From the NCBI RefSeq assembly GCF_003051085.1, contig NZ_QAOM01000005.1, positions 124,001-188,000 on the forward strand: DNA of 64,000 nt. Direction: 5' to 3'. Each line of letters opens with the position of its first letter. Positions within the stretch are counted from its first letter, which is position 1. The position numbers and the translations under genes are program-made. The stretch comes from Trichococcus patagoniensis (GTDB lineage: Bacteria; Bacillota; Bacilli; Lactobacillales; Aerococcaceae). Below are positions 17,973 through 27,047 of the stretch, in pieces. The notes under the pieces are model-generated. The model did no database searches and had not been told where the DNA came from. It saw only the letters and a list, made by a program, of their open reading frames with translations.

Positions 17973-19013
17973 ATGAATAAAAAAAGATGGATTGCGGTGG
18001 CAATCGCGCTTGTGCTTTTCGTGGCATCAATCGGCTCGCAATTCCTATCGACCCGATTGGCTGACCAAACGGAAGATTCCCTCAGCCAACTTACCGGCAA
18101 TCTGATTCCAGGAACGAGCCTGCAGGAAAGTGTTCTGGAAAGCGGCGATGCCAGTAATCGGATTGCGGTTCTGCATATCGAAGGCACCATCCAATCAGGT
18201 ACGGGGAGTATGCTGACGGACGGCGCCAGCTATGATCATGACCTTTTCTTGGAGCAATTGAAAGCCATCGAAGAGGATGACACGATCAAAGCGATTTTCC
18301 TGATAGTGGACAGTCCGGGTGGTGGGGTATATGAAAGTGCGGAGGCGCACGATAAATTGTACCGCATCGCTGCCGAGAAGGAACTCCCGGTCTATGCGTC
18401 GATGCAAGGAACGGCCGCAAGTGGGGGCTACTACATTTCCGCTGGTGCAGACAAAATTTATGCTACCGCGGAAACGACTACCGGTTCGATCGGTGTCATC
18501 ATGCAAGCAATCGAATACTCTGGCCTGCTTGAAAAATTAGGTATCGAATACAATACGATTAAGTCAGGCAGCCTCAAGGACATCGGGTCTCCGGATCGGG
18601 ATATGACGGAAGAAGAACGTGCGTTGCTTCAGGCATACGTCGATGAGGCTTATCAGCGTTTCGTCACCGTCGTATCGACCGGAAGGGATATGCCGGAACA
18701 AGAGGTCCGCGCTGTTGCGAACGGCATGATTTATTCGGGAACCCAAGCTCAAGCGCTAGGGTTAGTGGATGAGATAGCCTACACGGATGATGCATTGAAA
18801 GCGATGAAAGCAACTTATGACCTTGAGGATGCCGAAGTGTTCGACTATACTTCGACACCTGGATTGTTTTCCGATTTTTCTTGGTTGTTCGCTCAGGCGG
18901 CTGCCAAACTGACTAGTCAGGATAACCAGACGCTTTCTGAACTGCAACTGCTCCGTGACACTTTCGGGACAACCGCCGCTCCGAGATTGCTTTATCTCTA
19001 CGGAGGTGAGTGA
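17973..19013 (+). CDS. sppA: Signal peptide peptidase SppA
   Basis: A membrane-anchored serine protease of the S49 family that degrades leftover signal peptides and acts in envelope stress. It is 346 aa with one N-terminal membrane anchor (IAVAIALVLFVASIGSQFL), then the ClpP-like fold: DSPGGGVYESAE, the catalytic Ser 150 in GTAASGGYY, and Lys 202 in IKSGSLKDIGSPDRDM. The Ser-Lys spacing of 52 equals that of B. subtilis SppA. ATG 17973 follows AAAGGGG. It is co-transcribed with the RDD-family gene that overlaps its stop codon. Confidence 0.95.
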   Translation: MNKKRWIAVAIALVLFVASIGSQFLSTRLADQTEDSLSQLTGNLIPGTSLQESVLESGDASNRIAVLHIEGTIQSGTGSMLTDGASYDHDLFLEQLKAIEEDDTIKAIFLIVDSPGGGVYESAEAHDKLYRIAAEKELPVYASMQGTAASGGYYISAGADKIYATAETTTGSIGVIMQAIEYSGLLEKLGIEYNTIKSGSLKDIGSPDRDMTEEERALLQAYVDEAYQRFVTVVSTGRDMPEQEVRAVANGMIYSGTQAQALGLVDEIAYTDDALKAMKATYDLEDAEVFDYTSTPGLFSDFSWLFAQAAAKLTSQDNQTLSELQLLRDTFGTTAAPRLLYLYGGE

Positions 19014-19579
19014 TGATGGAAGAGAAAACCACTACGCATGAAGAACGCCTGGAAGAAATCCGGAAAAAGAAAGTAGCTTGGGAGGAAGCCGAGCGCTTTT
19101 CCGATCAACAGGAACGCCCCTTTCACCGCTATCCGGATTACGCATTCGCCGGTTTTTGGATCCGGTTCTTTGCCTACCTCGTCGACCTGCTTGTTGTGCA
19201 GGCTTTGGTGGCAATCCTGATCAAGCCGATCTTTGCTTTGGGCAGCATCAGGATGCAAGGGAACGATCCCTTAACCTTGTACGGATTCCTTCAGTTGCTG
19301 ATCTTTGTCGGGTATTTCATAGTGACGACGAAATATACGAACGGCCAAACGCTTGGGAAAATGATATTCGGCATCCGTGTCGTCTGCTTCAAAGAAGAAA
19401 AACTCACTTGGCAGACCATCCTGATCCGCGAAGGCGTCGGCCGCTATATCGGCAAAATCGTGGCTGTGATCTATCTGGTCGCTGCCTTCCAAAACAAGAA
19501 ACAACATCCGATCGATATGCTTTGCGATACTTCGGTCGTGACGGAAAACAGCATCAGGGCTTTGCAAGAAGGATACTAG
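19013..19579 (+). CDS. RDD family membrane protein
   Basis: A protein of the RDD family (PF06271), of largely unknown function. It has a charged 40-residue N terminus, then FAGFWIRFFAYLVDLLVVQALV carrying the conserved Arg and Asp pair, a second helix (LQLLIFVGYFIVTTKYTNGQ) and the conserved GKMIFGIRVV segment. The C-terminal part contains QHPIDMLCDTSVV. ATG 19013 or 19016 can serve as start after GGAGG (19002-19006). The overlap with the sppA stop implies coupling, and RDD genes beside sppA are common in Firmicutes. Confidence 0.88.
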   Translation: MMEEKTTTHEERLEEIRKKKVAWEEAERFSDQQERPFHRYPDYAFAGFWIRFFAYLVDLLVVQALVAILIKPIFALGSIRMQGNDPLTLYGFLQLLIFVGYFIVTTKYTNGQTLGKMIFGIRVVCFKEEKLTWQTILIREGVGRYIGKIVAVIYLVAAFQNKKQHPIDMLCDTSVVTENSIRALQEGY

Positions 19580-19594
19580 AGAGAAGAAATGTCG

Positions 19595-19638
19595 AAAAAC
19601 GGCATGCGACCGGTGGTTATCGGTCGCATGCCGTTTTT
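19595..19638 (+). terminator. Terminator after the RDD gene
   Basis: An 18-bp perfect stem (19595-19612 with 19621-19638), an 8-base loop and a T run. Confidence 0.93.
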
Positions 19639-19688
19639 TTGACGTTTGGGCGTGTTGGCCGGAGTACAGCGTGAAAAGCGATGCGGAA

Positions 19689-19816
19689 CTCCGGCGAGGC
19701 CGTAGTTTGTCGGAGAATCCCGGTGATATTTGGATTGTTCTCCGACGAAGCCTCGCTCATCGGAGAACAGACTTAAATGCGGGCTCCAACTCCGGAGAAG
19801 CCCTCCTTCACCGGAG
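19689..19816. repeat. Tandem hairpin array C (3 units, 50-51-bp period)
   Basis: Left arms CTCCGG, CTCCGA and CTCCGG start at 19689, 19740 and 19790. The middle unit has 9-bp arms GTTCTCCGA/TCGGAGAAC. A half-unit GGCCGGAG at about 19657-19664 may be the end of an earlier copy. The array lies between the RDD terminator and the GntR promoter, so here it is between genes on the same strand. Confidence 0.83.
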
Positions 19817-19838
19817 CTGTTGAAGACTTTGTTTAGTT

Positions 19839-19866
19839 TTGCAAATTCCGCCACAAGTGTTATACT
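19839..19866 (+). promoter_or_regulatory. Promoter of the GntR operon
   Basis: TTGCAA (19839-19844), a 16-base spacer and TATACT (19861-19866). Confidence 0.75.
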
Positions 19867-19877
19867 TGTTATATAAC
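19853..19877. promoter_or_regulatory. Probable GntR autoregulatory operator
   Basis: Two overlapping dyads cover the -10 region: ACAAG-N7-CTTGT (19853-19869) and GTTATA-N7-TATAAC (19859-19877). YtrA-type GntR repressors commonly bind such sites in their own promoter, so autorepression is inferred. Confidence 0.6.
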
Positions 19878-19894
19878 GAACAGGAGGGGTAAAT

Positions 19895-20296
19895 ATGTTC
19901 ATCGAAATTCTTCCGAACAGCGATACGCCGATCTACACCCAATTGATGTACCAAATCAAAATTGGCATTCTCAAGCGGGAATGGTCATATGGGGCTGGAT
20001 TGCCGAGCGTCCGGAGTTTGGCAAGCGAATTGGGCATCAATATGCATACGGTGAATAAAGCGTACAATCTTTTGGCCGACGAAGGCGTGCTGGAAAAAAA
20101 CCAGAAAGGCTATTTCGTGAGCGAACGCGCAACGATGGCGTCCAATGAACACACGAAAGCGGCGATGCAGGATAAGCTCAAGGAAATCCTGATTGACAAG
20201 CAGATTTTTGAGGTCAATGAAGAAACGTTCAACGGGTGGCTGAACGAAATCGGGAAAGAGTTGGAAGGGGAAGGGAAAGCAGATGCTGATATTTAG
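19895..20296 (+). CDS. GntR-family (YtrA subfamily) transcriptional regulator
   Basis: A short GntR regulator of 133 aa: an N-terminal winged helix (TPIYTQLMYQIKIGILKREW, LPSVRSLASELGINMHTVNK, LLADEGVLEKNQKGYFVS) and only a small C-terminal helix pair, with no large ligand domain. That is the YtrA subfamily layout. Such regulators usually repress their own operon, which often encodes a transporter. Here the partner is an overlapping DUF1648 membrane protein. The start ATG follows AGGAGGGG. The ligand is unknown. Confidence 0.9.
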   Translation: MFIEILPNSDTPIYTQLMYQIKIGILKREWSYGAGLPSVRSLASELGINMHTVNKAYNLLADEGVLEKNQKGYFVSERATMASNEHTKAAMQDKLKEILIDKQIFEVNEETFNGWLNEIGKELEGEGKADADI

Positions 20297-21419
20297 TTGG
20301 TTCATGGTGATCATGTTTTTGATTATTGGGGTTGTCAACGGCATTACGCCATATTATAGCCGGTTAGGTACGCCGTTTGGAGTGACCGTTCCGACATCGC
20401 ATCAAAAGGATCCCTATGTTTTGAAGCTTAAAAAGGACTACCTTTATCAAAATATATTTGGGAGTATACTGCTGGCTGCACCAATCTTTTTCTTCCTTCT
20501 CTGGGATGATGAGGAGAAAGTGGAGATGGTCACCAGTATCTATGTGACGGTCGCGATGTTCGTTTTCATCTTCCTTTCGTTCCTGCTTTACCTGCAGAAA
20601 CGAAAGCAGCTCCGCGGTTGGAAACTAGCAAACGACATCAAAATTGAACCGAAAAAAGCCAAAATCGTCATCGATACCGCCTATCAAAAAGATCTGAAGG
20701 TGGTCTCCCATTCGGTCTTCGTTTCGGCGCAACTGTTCATCCTTTTGGTGACTGTGGCGGTCACGCTTTATTTCTATGACCTGATACCCGAGCGGTTCCC
20801 AGTTCACTGGAACAGCTCGAATGAACCGGATCGGATCGTCGATAAAACGTATGTGAATGTATTCATGTTGCCGGCGATTCAATTGTTGATGATTCCGATG
20901 ATGTTTTTCAGCCACTATTCCTTCATCAAATCGAAACAGAAGATTTCGCCCTATCTGTCCGATCTCTCCAGCAAGCAGAGCAAATTGTTCCGTCAGGCTT
21001 GGTCCTATTACTTCCTCGTCGTTACGGTGCTGACGCAGCTCTTGTTGAGCGGCATCCATTTCTTTTCCTTGTTCTTCGCAGACAAGGGTGCCCAGTGGAT
21101 CATCGGCATGACGATTCCGTTCGTGGTCATCATAGTTGGGTACAGCGTCTATTTGACTTGGAAATACGGCCAAGGCGGTGAAAAATTGTTCCTGAACGAA
21201 GCGGGCGAACTGCCGGACGAAGTGACGGAAGCGGACGAAGAGCGCTACTGGAAATGGGGCGTCTGGTATTACAACCCGGAAGATCCATCGATATTTGTCG
21301 AAAAACGCTTCGGTATCGGAAGCACGCTGAATATGGCGAAATGGCAAGCCTGGGCGTTCATCGCCGGACTGTTGGCCTTTGTAGTGCTGACGATCGTGCT
21401 TTCGTTCGCGATGGAATAG
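20283..21419 (+). CDS. DUF1648/DUF5808-like membrane protein
   Basis: A multi-pass membrane protein of 378 aa and unknown function, overlapping the GntR gene by 14 bases and so translationally coupled. It has hydrophobic segments at the N terminus, in the middle and at the end. The DUF1648 core ERFPVHWNSSNEPDRI sits between helices, and a C-terminal RYWKWGVWYYNPEDPSIFV segment with KRFGIGSTLNMA resembles DUF5808. Proteins of this kind often sit beside YtrA-type regulators and have been linked to signal-dependent immunity or envelope sensing (for example the SdpI relatives), but no function can be assigned here. Confidence 0.8.
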   Translation: MLIFSWFMVIMFLIIGVVNGITPYYSRLGTPFGVTVPTSHQKDPYVLKLKKDYLYQNIFGSILLAAPIFFFLLWDDEEKVEMVTSIYVTVAMFVFIFLSFLLYLQKRKQLRGWKLANDIKIEPKKAKIVIDTAYQKDLKVVSHSVFVSAQLFILLVTVAVTLYFYDLIPERFPVHWNSSNEPDRIVDKTYVNVFMLPAIQLLMIPMMFFSHYSFIKSKQKISPYLSDLSSKQSKLFRQAWSYYFLVVTVLTQLLLSGIHFFSLFFADKGAQWIIGMTIPFVVIIVGYSVYLTWKYGQGGEKLFLNEAGELPDEVTEADEERYWKWGVWYYNPEDPSIFVEKRFGIGSTLNMAKWQAWAFIAGLLAFVVLTIVLSFAME

Positions 21420-21445
21420 GCATCGATATAAGCAAAGAACAGATG

Positions 21446-21475
21446 GGCTGCATCATTCTGGGGCAGCCTTTTTTT
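21446..21475 (+). terminator. Terminator after the DUF1648 gene
   Basis: GGCTGC (21446-21451) pairs with GCAGCC (21463-21468), followed by seven T. Confidence 0.8.
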
Positions 21476-21504
21476 GGGTATCACACTCAGCGGAATGCAG
21501 ATAG

Positions 21505-21949
21505 TTGTCGGATAAGGCGGAAGAATCCGACAAACAGCCCGCATGAGATCCTGAGGTTGTCGGATAAGGCGGAGGAATCCGACAAACAGCCCGCATGAGA
21601 TCCTGAGGTTGTCGGATAAGGCGGAGGAATCCGACAAACAGCCCGCATGAGATCCTGAGGTTGTCGGATAAGGCGGAGGAATCCGACAAACAGCCCGCAT
21701 GAGATCCTGAGGTTGTCGGATAAGGCGGAGGAATCCGACAAACAGCCCGCATGAGATCCTGAGGTTGTCGGATAATGCGCAGGAATCCGACAAACAGCCC
21801 GCATGAGATCCTGAGGTTGTCGGATAAGGCGGAAGAATCCGACAAACAGCCCGCGTGAGATCCTGAGGTTGTCGGATAAGGCGGAAGAATCCGACAAACA
21901 GCCCGCATGAGATCCTGAGGTTGTCGGATAATGCGCAGGAATCCGACAA
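21505..21949. repeat. Tandem hairpin array D (9 units, exact 52-bp period)
   Basis: Units start at 21505, 21557, 21609, 21661, 21713, 21765, 21817, 21869 and 21921. Each holds TTGTCGGAT, an 11-base loop and ATCCGACAA (29 bp). Between units comes a 23-bp linker that is almost identical throughout (it begins ACAGCCCGCATG). Variation is confined to a few bases in the loop, with AAGGCGGAGGA, AAGGCGGAAGA and AATGCGCAGGA types interspersed, and one linker base. The last unit lacks the linker. The array fills the space between two converging operons. No cas genes are present and the linkers are not diverse, so it is not CRISPR. Confidence 0.97.
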
Positions 21950-21965
21950 GCGGTACTCTACTATC

Positions 21966-22008
21966 AAAAAAGAGGAGCTGTTCCATCACAGGACAGCTCC
22001 TCTTCTTT
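21966..22008. terminator. Bidirectional terminator between array D and gatD
   Basis: AGAGGAGCTGT (21971-21981) pairs with ACAGCTCCTCT (21993-22003). A tracts and T tracts on the two sides allow use from both strands. It mainly serves the murT-gatD operon. Confidence 0.9.
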
Positions 22009-22012
22009 TTGT

Positions 22013-22675
22013 TTATTTTTCAAGCTTTTTGTTGTGTTGGGCAATGGCCATATCGACGATGCGGTTAGCCAAGTGGATGTTGCGGACCAACAGGGGCCCG
22101 TGGAAATAGGAACAGAAGACATTTTTGTAGCGGGCGCCTTCGGTTTTATCTTCCCCGTTATTGCCCATGCCTTTTTCGACTTTTCCGAGCGGACGCATAT
22201 TTTCGCCGAGAAAAGTCCGTCCGTTGTGGTTTTCGAACCCCTCGTAGGTCTCATTGAATTCCTCGCTGCGGATCGTGATGTCGCCTATGAACCGGTTATT
22301 GTCCTGGCTCAATGTATAGTGATCCAGGGCGCTGATGCCGGAAATTTTGTTGCCGGATGCATCCATATAATAGTGGCCCAACAATTGGTAACCACCACAG
22401 ATGGCCAATACCACGCCATCGTTTTCGATATATTGCTTGATTCCTGCTGCTTTATCCTGAATGTCTTTGGAGACGATGTACTGTTCGTAATCCTGGCCTC
22501 CTCCAAAAAAGACAAGGTCGTATTTTTCGGGATCGAAAGGCTGGTCCAGACTGATGATTTCCGTTTCGAAATCAACGCCTTTTTCACGTGCACAGTACTG
22601 GAGCATCAAGAGATTCCCATTGTCGCCGTATGTGTTCAGCAGGTTGCCGTACAAGTGGCAAATACGTAGTCGCAT
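22013..22675 (-). CDS. gatD: Lipid II isoglutaminyl synthase, glutaminase subunit GatD
   Basis: A glutamine amidotransferase of the CobB/CobQ type that supplies ammonia to MurT for amidation of D-glutamate in lipid II, a modification common in Gram-positive cocci. It is 220 aa with nucleophile Cys 93 in [10 protein letters not shown] and the catalytic His 192 in YFHGPLL. Its ATG directly follows the murT stop codon (TAA then ATG), implying coupled synthesis of the two subunits. It acts at the inner face of the membrane. Confidence 0.94.
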   Translation of the reverse strand: MRLRICHLYGNLLNTYGDNGNLLMLQYCAREKGVDFETEIISLDQPFDPEKYDLVFFGGGQDYEQYIVSKDIQDKAAGIKQYIENDGVVLAICGGYQLLGHYYMDASGNKISGISALDHYTLSQDNNRFIGDITIRSEEFNETYEGFENHNGRTFLGENMRPLGKVEKGMGNNGEDKTEGARYKNVFCSYFHGPLLVRNIHLANRIVDMAIAQHNKKLEK

Positions 22676-24028
22676 TTATTTCATCCTTTCCGCTATATAG
22701 CCTTGGTTCGCCAGCTCTTTACGGAGTTGCAGCACAGCGGTGTAAGTTGCCATCACATAGATTTTTTTCGTTGGAGCCTTTTTGAAAGCTTTGATGACAT
22801 CCGTTATTTCCGGCAAAACTTCCAGTTTTTCTTCCGGAATACCGGCAACCTTCATCCGTAAAGTCAACTCTTTTTGACGGATGCCGCTGACGGTCACTTT
22901 CGGAATATCAAAATCCAAAAACTTCTCGTAATTCCCGTCCCAGATCCAACTGACATCGGTTCCGTCTGCGGGGCGGTCATTCAGGATCGAGACGACGCTG
23001 AATGGTTCCTCTTCGTAATGCAGAAGATCGATGACCTGATTCAGACCGACCGGATTTTTGATCAGGTTCAGGATGATTTCTTTGTCGTCGACGGTGATTG
23101 TTTCTTGACGGCCGAATTTTTGCTGGGCAGCCGAGAAACCGGCCTGGATCTCTTCCGGAGTCAGGCCGAAATGTTTGCCGACTGAATAGGCAGCCAAGGC
23201 GTTATAGACGTTGTAGAGACCGGCGACATTCGTGTGGAACGGATGTCCATCGATTTCAAAGGAAGAACTCTTGTGCGTCAATTTATCCACTTTGGTGACA
23301 GCATAAGCCAATTCCGGACGTTTGAAATCACAATGGGCACAGTAGTATTTTCCAAGGTTGCTGTATGTATTGAATTTATAGCGCAAAATGTGCTGGCATT
23401 TCGGACAAAGTACGCCGTCCGTGTTGTAATGCGCCAAGGTGTCGCCATCCGGTTCGTGATTGAAACCGAAATAGATTTGTTTGTTGACCAACTCTTTGGA
23501 GTTGAAGATCGGGCTGTCGCCGTTCGCCAGGATGACGGCATCCGGTGCTAACGCAGCGCCATCGACCATTTTTTGGTAGATTGTGTAGATTTCGCCGAAT
23601 CGGTCCATCTGATCGCGGAAAACATTCGTGTTGACGATGATTTTCGGCTTGATGAACTTCGTCACCTTAACCAGGCTGGCTTCATCAACCTCAAGTACAG
23701 CAAAGGCTCTTTCCTTTTTTACTTTACGCGAATAGCCTTCCAGGAACGAGGAGATGATGCCTTGCTCCATGTTGGCGCCGGTTGGATTCGTCAAGATATG
23801 CGGGTATTTTTGCTGCAGGACATGATAAGTCAACGATGTCGTCAGTGTCTTGCCGTTCGTGCCGGTGATGATGACGACATCAAAATTTTCAGAAAGGTGT
23901 TGCAACACGTCGGGATCCAATTTGACGGCCAGTTTGCCGGGTAGACTGGTTCCGCCTTTAGTGAATGTCTGAAGACCCCACTGGGCGATTTTGCCGATAT
24001 TGATTGCTAGTGAACCGCGGATAGTCAA
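22676..24028 (-). CDS. murT: Lipid II isoglutaminyl synthase, Mur-ligase-like subunit MurT
   Basis: The ATP-dependent ligase half of the MurT/GatD amidotransferase. It is 450 aa from TTG 24028, 9 bases after AAGGAG; an open frame continues upstream but has no better start. It has the Mur ligase P-loop VIITGTNGKTLTTSL, a central CPKC/CAHC four-cysteine zinc ribbon as in S. aureus and S. pneumoniae MurT, the LILN-type LNLIKNPVGLNQ segment, and the C-terminal DUF1727 region that binds GatD. The minus-strand -10 TATACT at 24098-24103 is a probable promoter. The operon is murT-gatD only. Confidence 0.94.
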   Translation of the reverse strand: MTIRGSLAINIGKIAQWGLQTFTKGGTSLPGKLAVKLDPDVLQHLSENFDVVIITGTNGKTLTTSLTYHVLQQKYPHILTNPTGANMEQGIISSFLEGYSRKVKKERAFAVLEVDEASLVKVTKFIKPKIIVNTNVFRDQMDRFGEIYTIYQKMVDGAALAPDAVILANGDSPIFNSKELVNKQIYFGFNHEPDGDTLAHYNTDGVLCPKCQHILRYKFNTYSNLGKYYCAHCDFKRPELAYAVTKVDKLTHKSSSFEIDGHPFHTNVAGLYNVYNALAAYSVGKHFGLTPEEIQAGFSAAQQKFGRQETITVDDKEIILNLIKNPVGLNQVIDLLHYEEEPFSVVSILNDRPADGTDVSWIWDGNYEKFLDFDIPKVTVSGIRQKELTLRMKVAGIPEEKLEVLPEITDVIKAFKKAPTKKIYVMATYTAVLQLRKELANQGYIAERMK

Positions 24029-24097
24029 ATAAATTCGCTCCTTACTTATGTTTCTCTTGCCATCATAGCATATAACAAGGCTTTTTTCGATAGAGTT

Positions 24098-24124
24098 AGT
24101 ATAGCAGAATTTGCCCGGATTGAA
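24098..24124 (-). promoter_or_regulatory. Candidate promoter of murT-gatD
   Basis: On the minus strand TATACT (24103-24098) is preceded at 15 bases by TTCAAT. The spacing is slightly short. It lies about 70 bases upstream of the TTG start. Confidence 0.5.
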
Positions 24125-24198
24125 TATTTTTAGATGCCTCTTCGTGTCAGAAATGGGTGTTCCGATTACCGGAGGACAGCGGATGATCGTGAATTTTA

Positions 24199-24227
24199 TT
24201 GACTTTGGTGCCATTTCCTACTATCAT
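24199..24227 (+). promoter_or_regulatory. Promoter of tdk
   Basis: TTGACT (24199-24204), a 17-base spacer and TATCAT (24222-24227) lie about 175 bases before the tdk start. The intervening leader has an open frame but no initiation signals. Confidence 0.65.
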
Positions 24228-24402
24228 TATACGGGATGTTATTCAGTTTTTTTATCGTTCGGTAACCTTACCGGAGCGGAATGATGAAGGTGAGATAATA
24301 GCGGGTCGGAAGCAGGATGACACAAGGGCATCCTTTCTTTTTGCAGGAAATTCCGACCGATTGATGAAAAATAGGCAAGACGCTGTTGGAAAGGTGGATA
24401 TA

Positions 24403-24975
24403 ATGGCACAGTTATTTTTTAAATATGGGGCGATGAACAGCGGGAAATCGATCGAGATCCTGAAGGTTGCCTACAATTATGAAGAGCAGAACAAATCAGT
24501 GATGATCTTTACGAGCGCGATCGATGACCGTGATGGCGTAGGCTATGTATCGAGTCGGATCGGATTGAAACGCGAAGCCATTCCGATTGCGGATGATACG
24601 GATGTGTTCTCGGAAGTCAGCAAAAATCCGAAAAAGCCGGCCTGCATTTTGATAGATGAATCCCAATTCCTATCCAAAGCGCATGTCATCCAACTAGCAC
24701 GCATCGTGGATGAATTGTCTATCCCCGTGATGGCGTTCGGATTGAAGAATGATTTCCAGAACGAATTGTTCGAAGGCTCCAAATATCTGTTGCTTTACGC
24801 GGATAAGATAGAAGAAATCAAAACCATCTGCTGGTACTGTCACAAAAAAGCGATCATGAACATGCGTGTCGTGGACGGAAAACCAGTATATGCCGGCGAA
24901 CAAATCCAGATCGGCGGAAATGAATCCTATCTTCCCGTCTGCCGTAACCATTACCACCACCCGCCATTGGCCTAG
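24403..24975 (+). CDS. tdk: Thymidine kinase (type II)
   Basis: Salvages thymidine by ATP-dependent phosphorylation to dTMP. It is 190 aa: P-loop [14 protein letters not shown], the Walker B-like [11 protein letters not shown], the lasso region with [11 protein letters not shown], and a four-ligand zinc site made from CWYCH and the C-terminal CRNH. The ATG at 24403 follows AAGGTGG at 5-6 bases, and homology starts there; the longer open frame upstream is untranslated leader. It heads the tdk-prfA-prmC block seen in many Lactobacillales. Confidence 0.95.
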   Translation: MAQLFFKYGAMNSGKSIEILKVAYNYEEQNKSVMIFTSAIDDRDGVGYVSSRIGLKREAIPIADDTDVFSEVSKNPKKPACILIDESQFLSKAHVIQLARIVDELSIPVMAFGLKNDFQNELFEGSKYLLLYADKIEEIKTICWYCHKKAIMNMRVVDGKPVYAGEQIQIGGNESYLPVCRNHYHHPPLA

Positions 24976-25017
24976 AACAGATAATCAGAAACAAAAAAAG
25001 AGGAGTTTGAAATAGTT

Positions 25018-26097
25018 ATGTATGATCAATTAGATGCATTCATTATCCGTTATGAAGAGCTTTCCGAATTATTAAGTGATCCGGAAGTTCAGGCTGACAC
25101 AAAACGCTTCTTGGGATTTACCAAAGAAGAAGCAGGGCTGCGCGAGAAAGTCGCGACCTTCAATCGCTATAAAGAGGTCGAAGGAGAAATCGCCGACACC
25201 GAAGAAATGTTGTCAGAAAATTTGGATGATGACATGGCTGCTATGGCCAAAGAGGAATTGAGCGACTTAAAGAAAGAGAAGGCCGATCTTGAAGAGCGCA
25301 TCAGAGTTTTGTTGCTCCCTACCGATCCGAACGATGACAAAAACATCATCATGGAGATTCGCGGGGCTGCCGGCGGAGATGAGGCTGCTTTATTCGCCGG
25401 AAAGCTGTTTGGGATGTACAGCAAATTCGCTGAAAACCAAGGCTGGCGTGTTGAGGTCATGGATGCGAACATTACCGGCATCGGCGGCTACAAAGAGATT
25501 ATCCTTATGATCAGCGGAAACGGTGCCTACTCCAAACTGAAATATGAGAGCGGCGCACACCGTGTCCAACGTGTCCCGGAAACAGAATCACAAGGGCGTG
25601 TGCACACCTCCACAGCCACCGTTGTCGTCTTGCCTGAAGCGGAAGAGGTCGAATTGAACATCGAAGACAAAGACATCCGCACAGACATCTATCATGCCAG
25701 CGGAGCCGGCGGACAGCACGTCAACAAGACGGCATCAGCGGTCCGCTTGACCCACTTACCGACCGGAATCGCCGTTGCCATGCAGGATGAGCGTTCCCAG
25801 ATCAAAAACCGCGAGAAAGCGATGAAAATTTTGCGCACGCGTGTATACGACAAAATCTCTTCAGATGCACAATCAGAATACGATGCTACGCGTAAATCAG
25901 CAATCGGTACAGGCGATCGTTCCGAACGGATCCGCACCTATAACTTCCCGCAAAACCGTGTCACGGATCACCGTATCGGCTTGACCTTGCAAAAGTTGGA
26001 TACGATTTTGAGCGGAAAATTGGATGAAGTCATCGATGCGTTGATCATGGCAGATCAGACGCAAAAATTGGAGTCCTTGAACAATGGGTCAATCTAA
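25018..26097 (+). CDS. prfA: Peptide chain release factor 1
   Basis: Recognises UAA and UAG stop codons and triggers peptide release on the ribosome. It is 359 aa with a coiled N-terminal domain, the anticodon-like tripeptide region and the GGQ loop in [17 protein letters not shown], whose Gln is the target of PrmC. The start ATG follows GAGGAG. Its end overlaps prmC by 14 bases, the usual pairing of the factor with its methyltransferase. Confidence 0.97.
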   Translation: MYDQLDAFIIRYEELSELLSDPEVQADTKRFLGFTKEEAGLREKVATFNRYKEVEGEIADTEEMLSENLDDDMAAMAKEELSDLKKEKADLEERIRVLLLPTDPNDDKNIIMEIRGAAGGDEAALFAGKLFGMYSKFAENQGWRVEVMDANITGIGGYKEIILMISGNGAYSKLKYESGAHRVQRVPETESQGRVHTSTATVVVLPEAEEVELNIEDKDIRTDIYHASGAGGQHVNKTASAVRLTHLPTGIAVAMQDERSQIKNREKAMKILRTRVYDKISSDAQSEYDATRKSAIGTGDRSERIRTYNFPQNRVTDHRIGLTLQKLDTILSGKLDEVIDALIMADQTQKLESLNNGSI

Positions 26098-26932
26098 GGA
26101 GCTCACTTACCAGCAAGCATTGCAGAATGGCGCGCTTTTTTTGGAACAGAACGAAAAAAGTCCGTTGGCTGCTGAAAGGCTGCTTTTGGATCGTTTGGGT
26201 TGGACGAAAACGGATTTGTTGATGCGTTTTGCCGATCCGATAACGGACCCAGAATACAAGCAGTATTTCAGCGACATAAATGAGTACGTTGCGGGCAAAC
26301 CAATCCAGTACATCGTAGGCGTCGAATGGTTCTATGGCTATCCCTTAAAAGTCACGGAAGCTACGTTAATTCCGCGTCCGGAAACAGAAGAGCTTGTGCA
26401 ACGGGCTCTAAAATGCCTGGAAGGGAAAGGGCCGCAGAAGGTCCTCGACATCGGGACAGGGTCCGGCGCTATAGCCATTGCGATGAAAAAGGAACGCCCG
26501 CAGGATGAAGTGACAGCCACCGATCTTTCGGAAGAGGCATTGGCTGTGGCGAGAGAGAACGCAGATCAACTGGATGTGGACATCCGGTTCCTGCAAGGCG
26601 ATCTGCTGGAGCCGGTTCAACTTGAGACTTTCGATTGCATCCTCAGCAATCCTCCCTACATCAGCGAAGATGAAATCGGCTTGATGGACCGCTCCGTTCT
26701 GGAGTACGAACCGCATTCGGCCTTGTTCGCCGATCACGATGGGTTGGATCTATACCAACAGATGGCCTTCACGCTTCCGTTCCATTTGAAAACGGACGGG
26801 TGTCTGTTCATGGAAATCGGATTCAGCCAAGGTGAAAAACTATTGGAACTCTACAAAAAAGCTTTCCCGGATAAAACGGTCACGATCGAAAAAGATCTGT
26901 CCGGCCTCGATCGCATGCTGATAGTCAAATAA
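26084..26932 (+). CDS. prmC: Release factor glutamine methyltransferase PrmC
   Basis: Methylates the Gln of the GGQ motif in release factors using S-adenosylmethionine. It is 282 aa with an N-terminal helical domain, [13 protein letters not shown], the SAM-binding [14 protein letters not shown] and the catalytic SNPPYIS motif. It overlaps the 3' end of prfA, from which it is translated in another frame. Confidence 0.96.
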   Translation: MGQSKELTYQQALQNGALFLEQNEKSPLAAERLLLDRLGWTKTDLLMRFADPITDPEYKQYFSDINEYVAGKPIQYIVGVEWFYGYPLKVTEATLIPRPETEELVQRALKCLEGKGPQKVLDIGTGSGAIAIAMKKERPQDEVTATDLSEEALAVARENADQLDVDIRFLQGDLLEPVQLETFDCILSNPPYISEDEIGLMDRSVLEYEPHSALFADHDGLDLYQQMAFTLPFHLKTDGCLFMEIGFSQGEKLLELYKKAFPDKTVTIEKDLSGLDRMLIVK

Positions 26933-26967
26933 GAAAAGAGTCGCCTGTTATCCATGGGCAAAAAAGG

Positions 26968-26997
26968 GCTGCGGGCAATTGCCCCGGCTATTTTTTT
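26968..26997 (+). terminator. Terminator after prmC
   Basis: A GCTG(C)GGGC-AATT-GCCCCGGC hairpin (8 bp with one bulged C) is followed by TA and seven T. Confidence 0.75.
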
Positions 26998-27047
26998 ACA
27001 TGAACGGCGCTGCTCCGTGCCAAACCATTCAGAAAGGAGCATTTATT

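Noticed and set aside
21505-21949. Array D as a CRISPR array
   Set aside because: The linkers are nearly identical rather than unique spacers, the repeated hairpin plus linker is one 52-bp unit, and no cas genes are nearby.
21269-21989. Three long minus-strand frames across array D (136-232 codons)
   Set aside because: The 52-bp unit has no stop in any minus frame, so all three frames stay open automatically; the peptides are just the repeat translated in rotation and have no RBS.
24199-24402. N-terminal extension of thymidine kinase by 68 residues
   Set aside because: Family homology, the RBS and normal length all place the start at 24403; the upstream frame overlaps the promoter.
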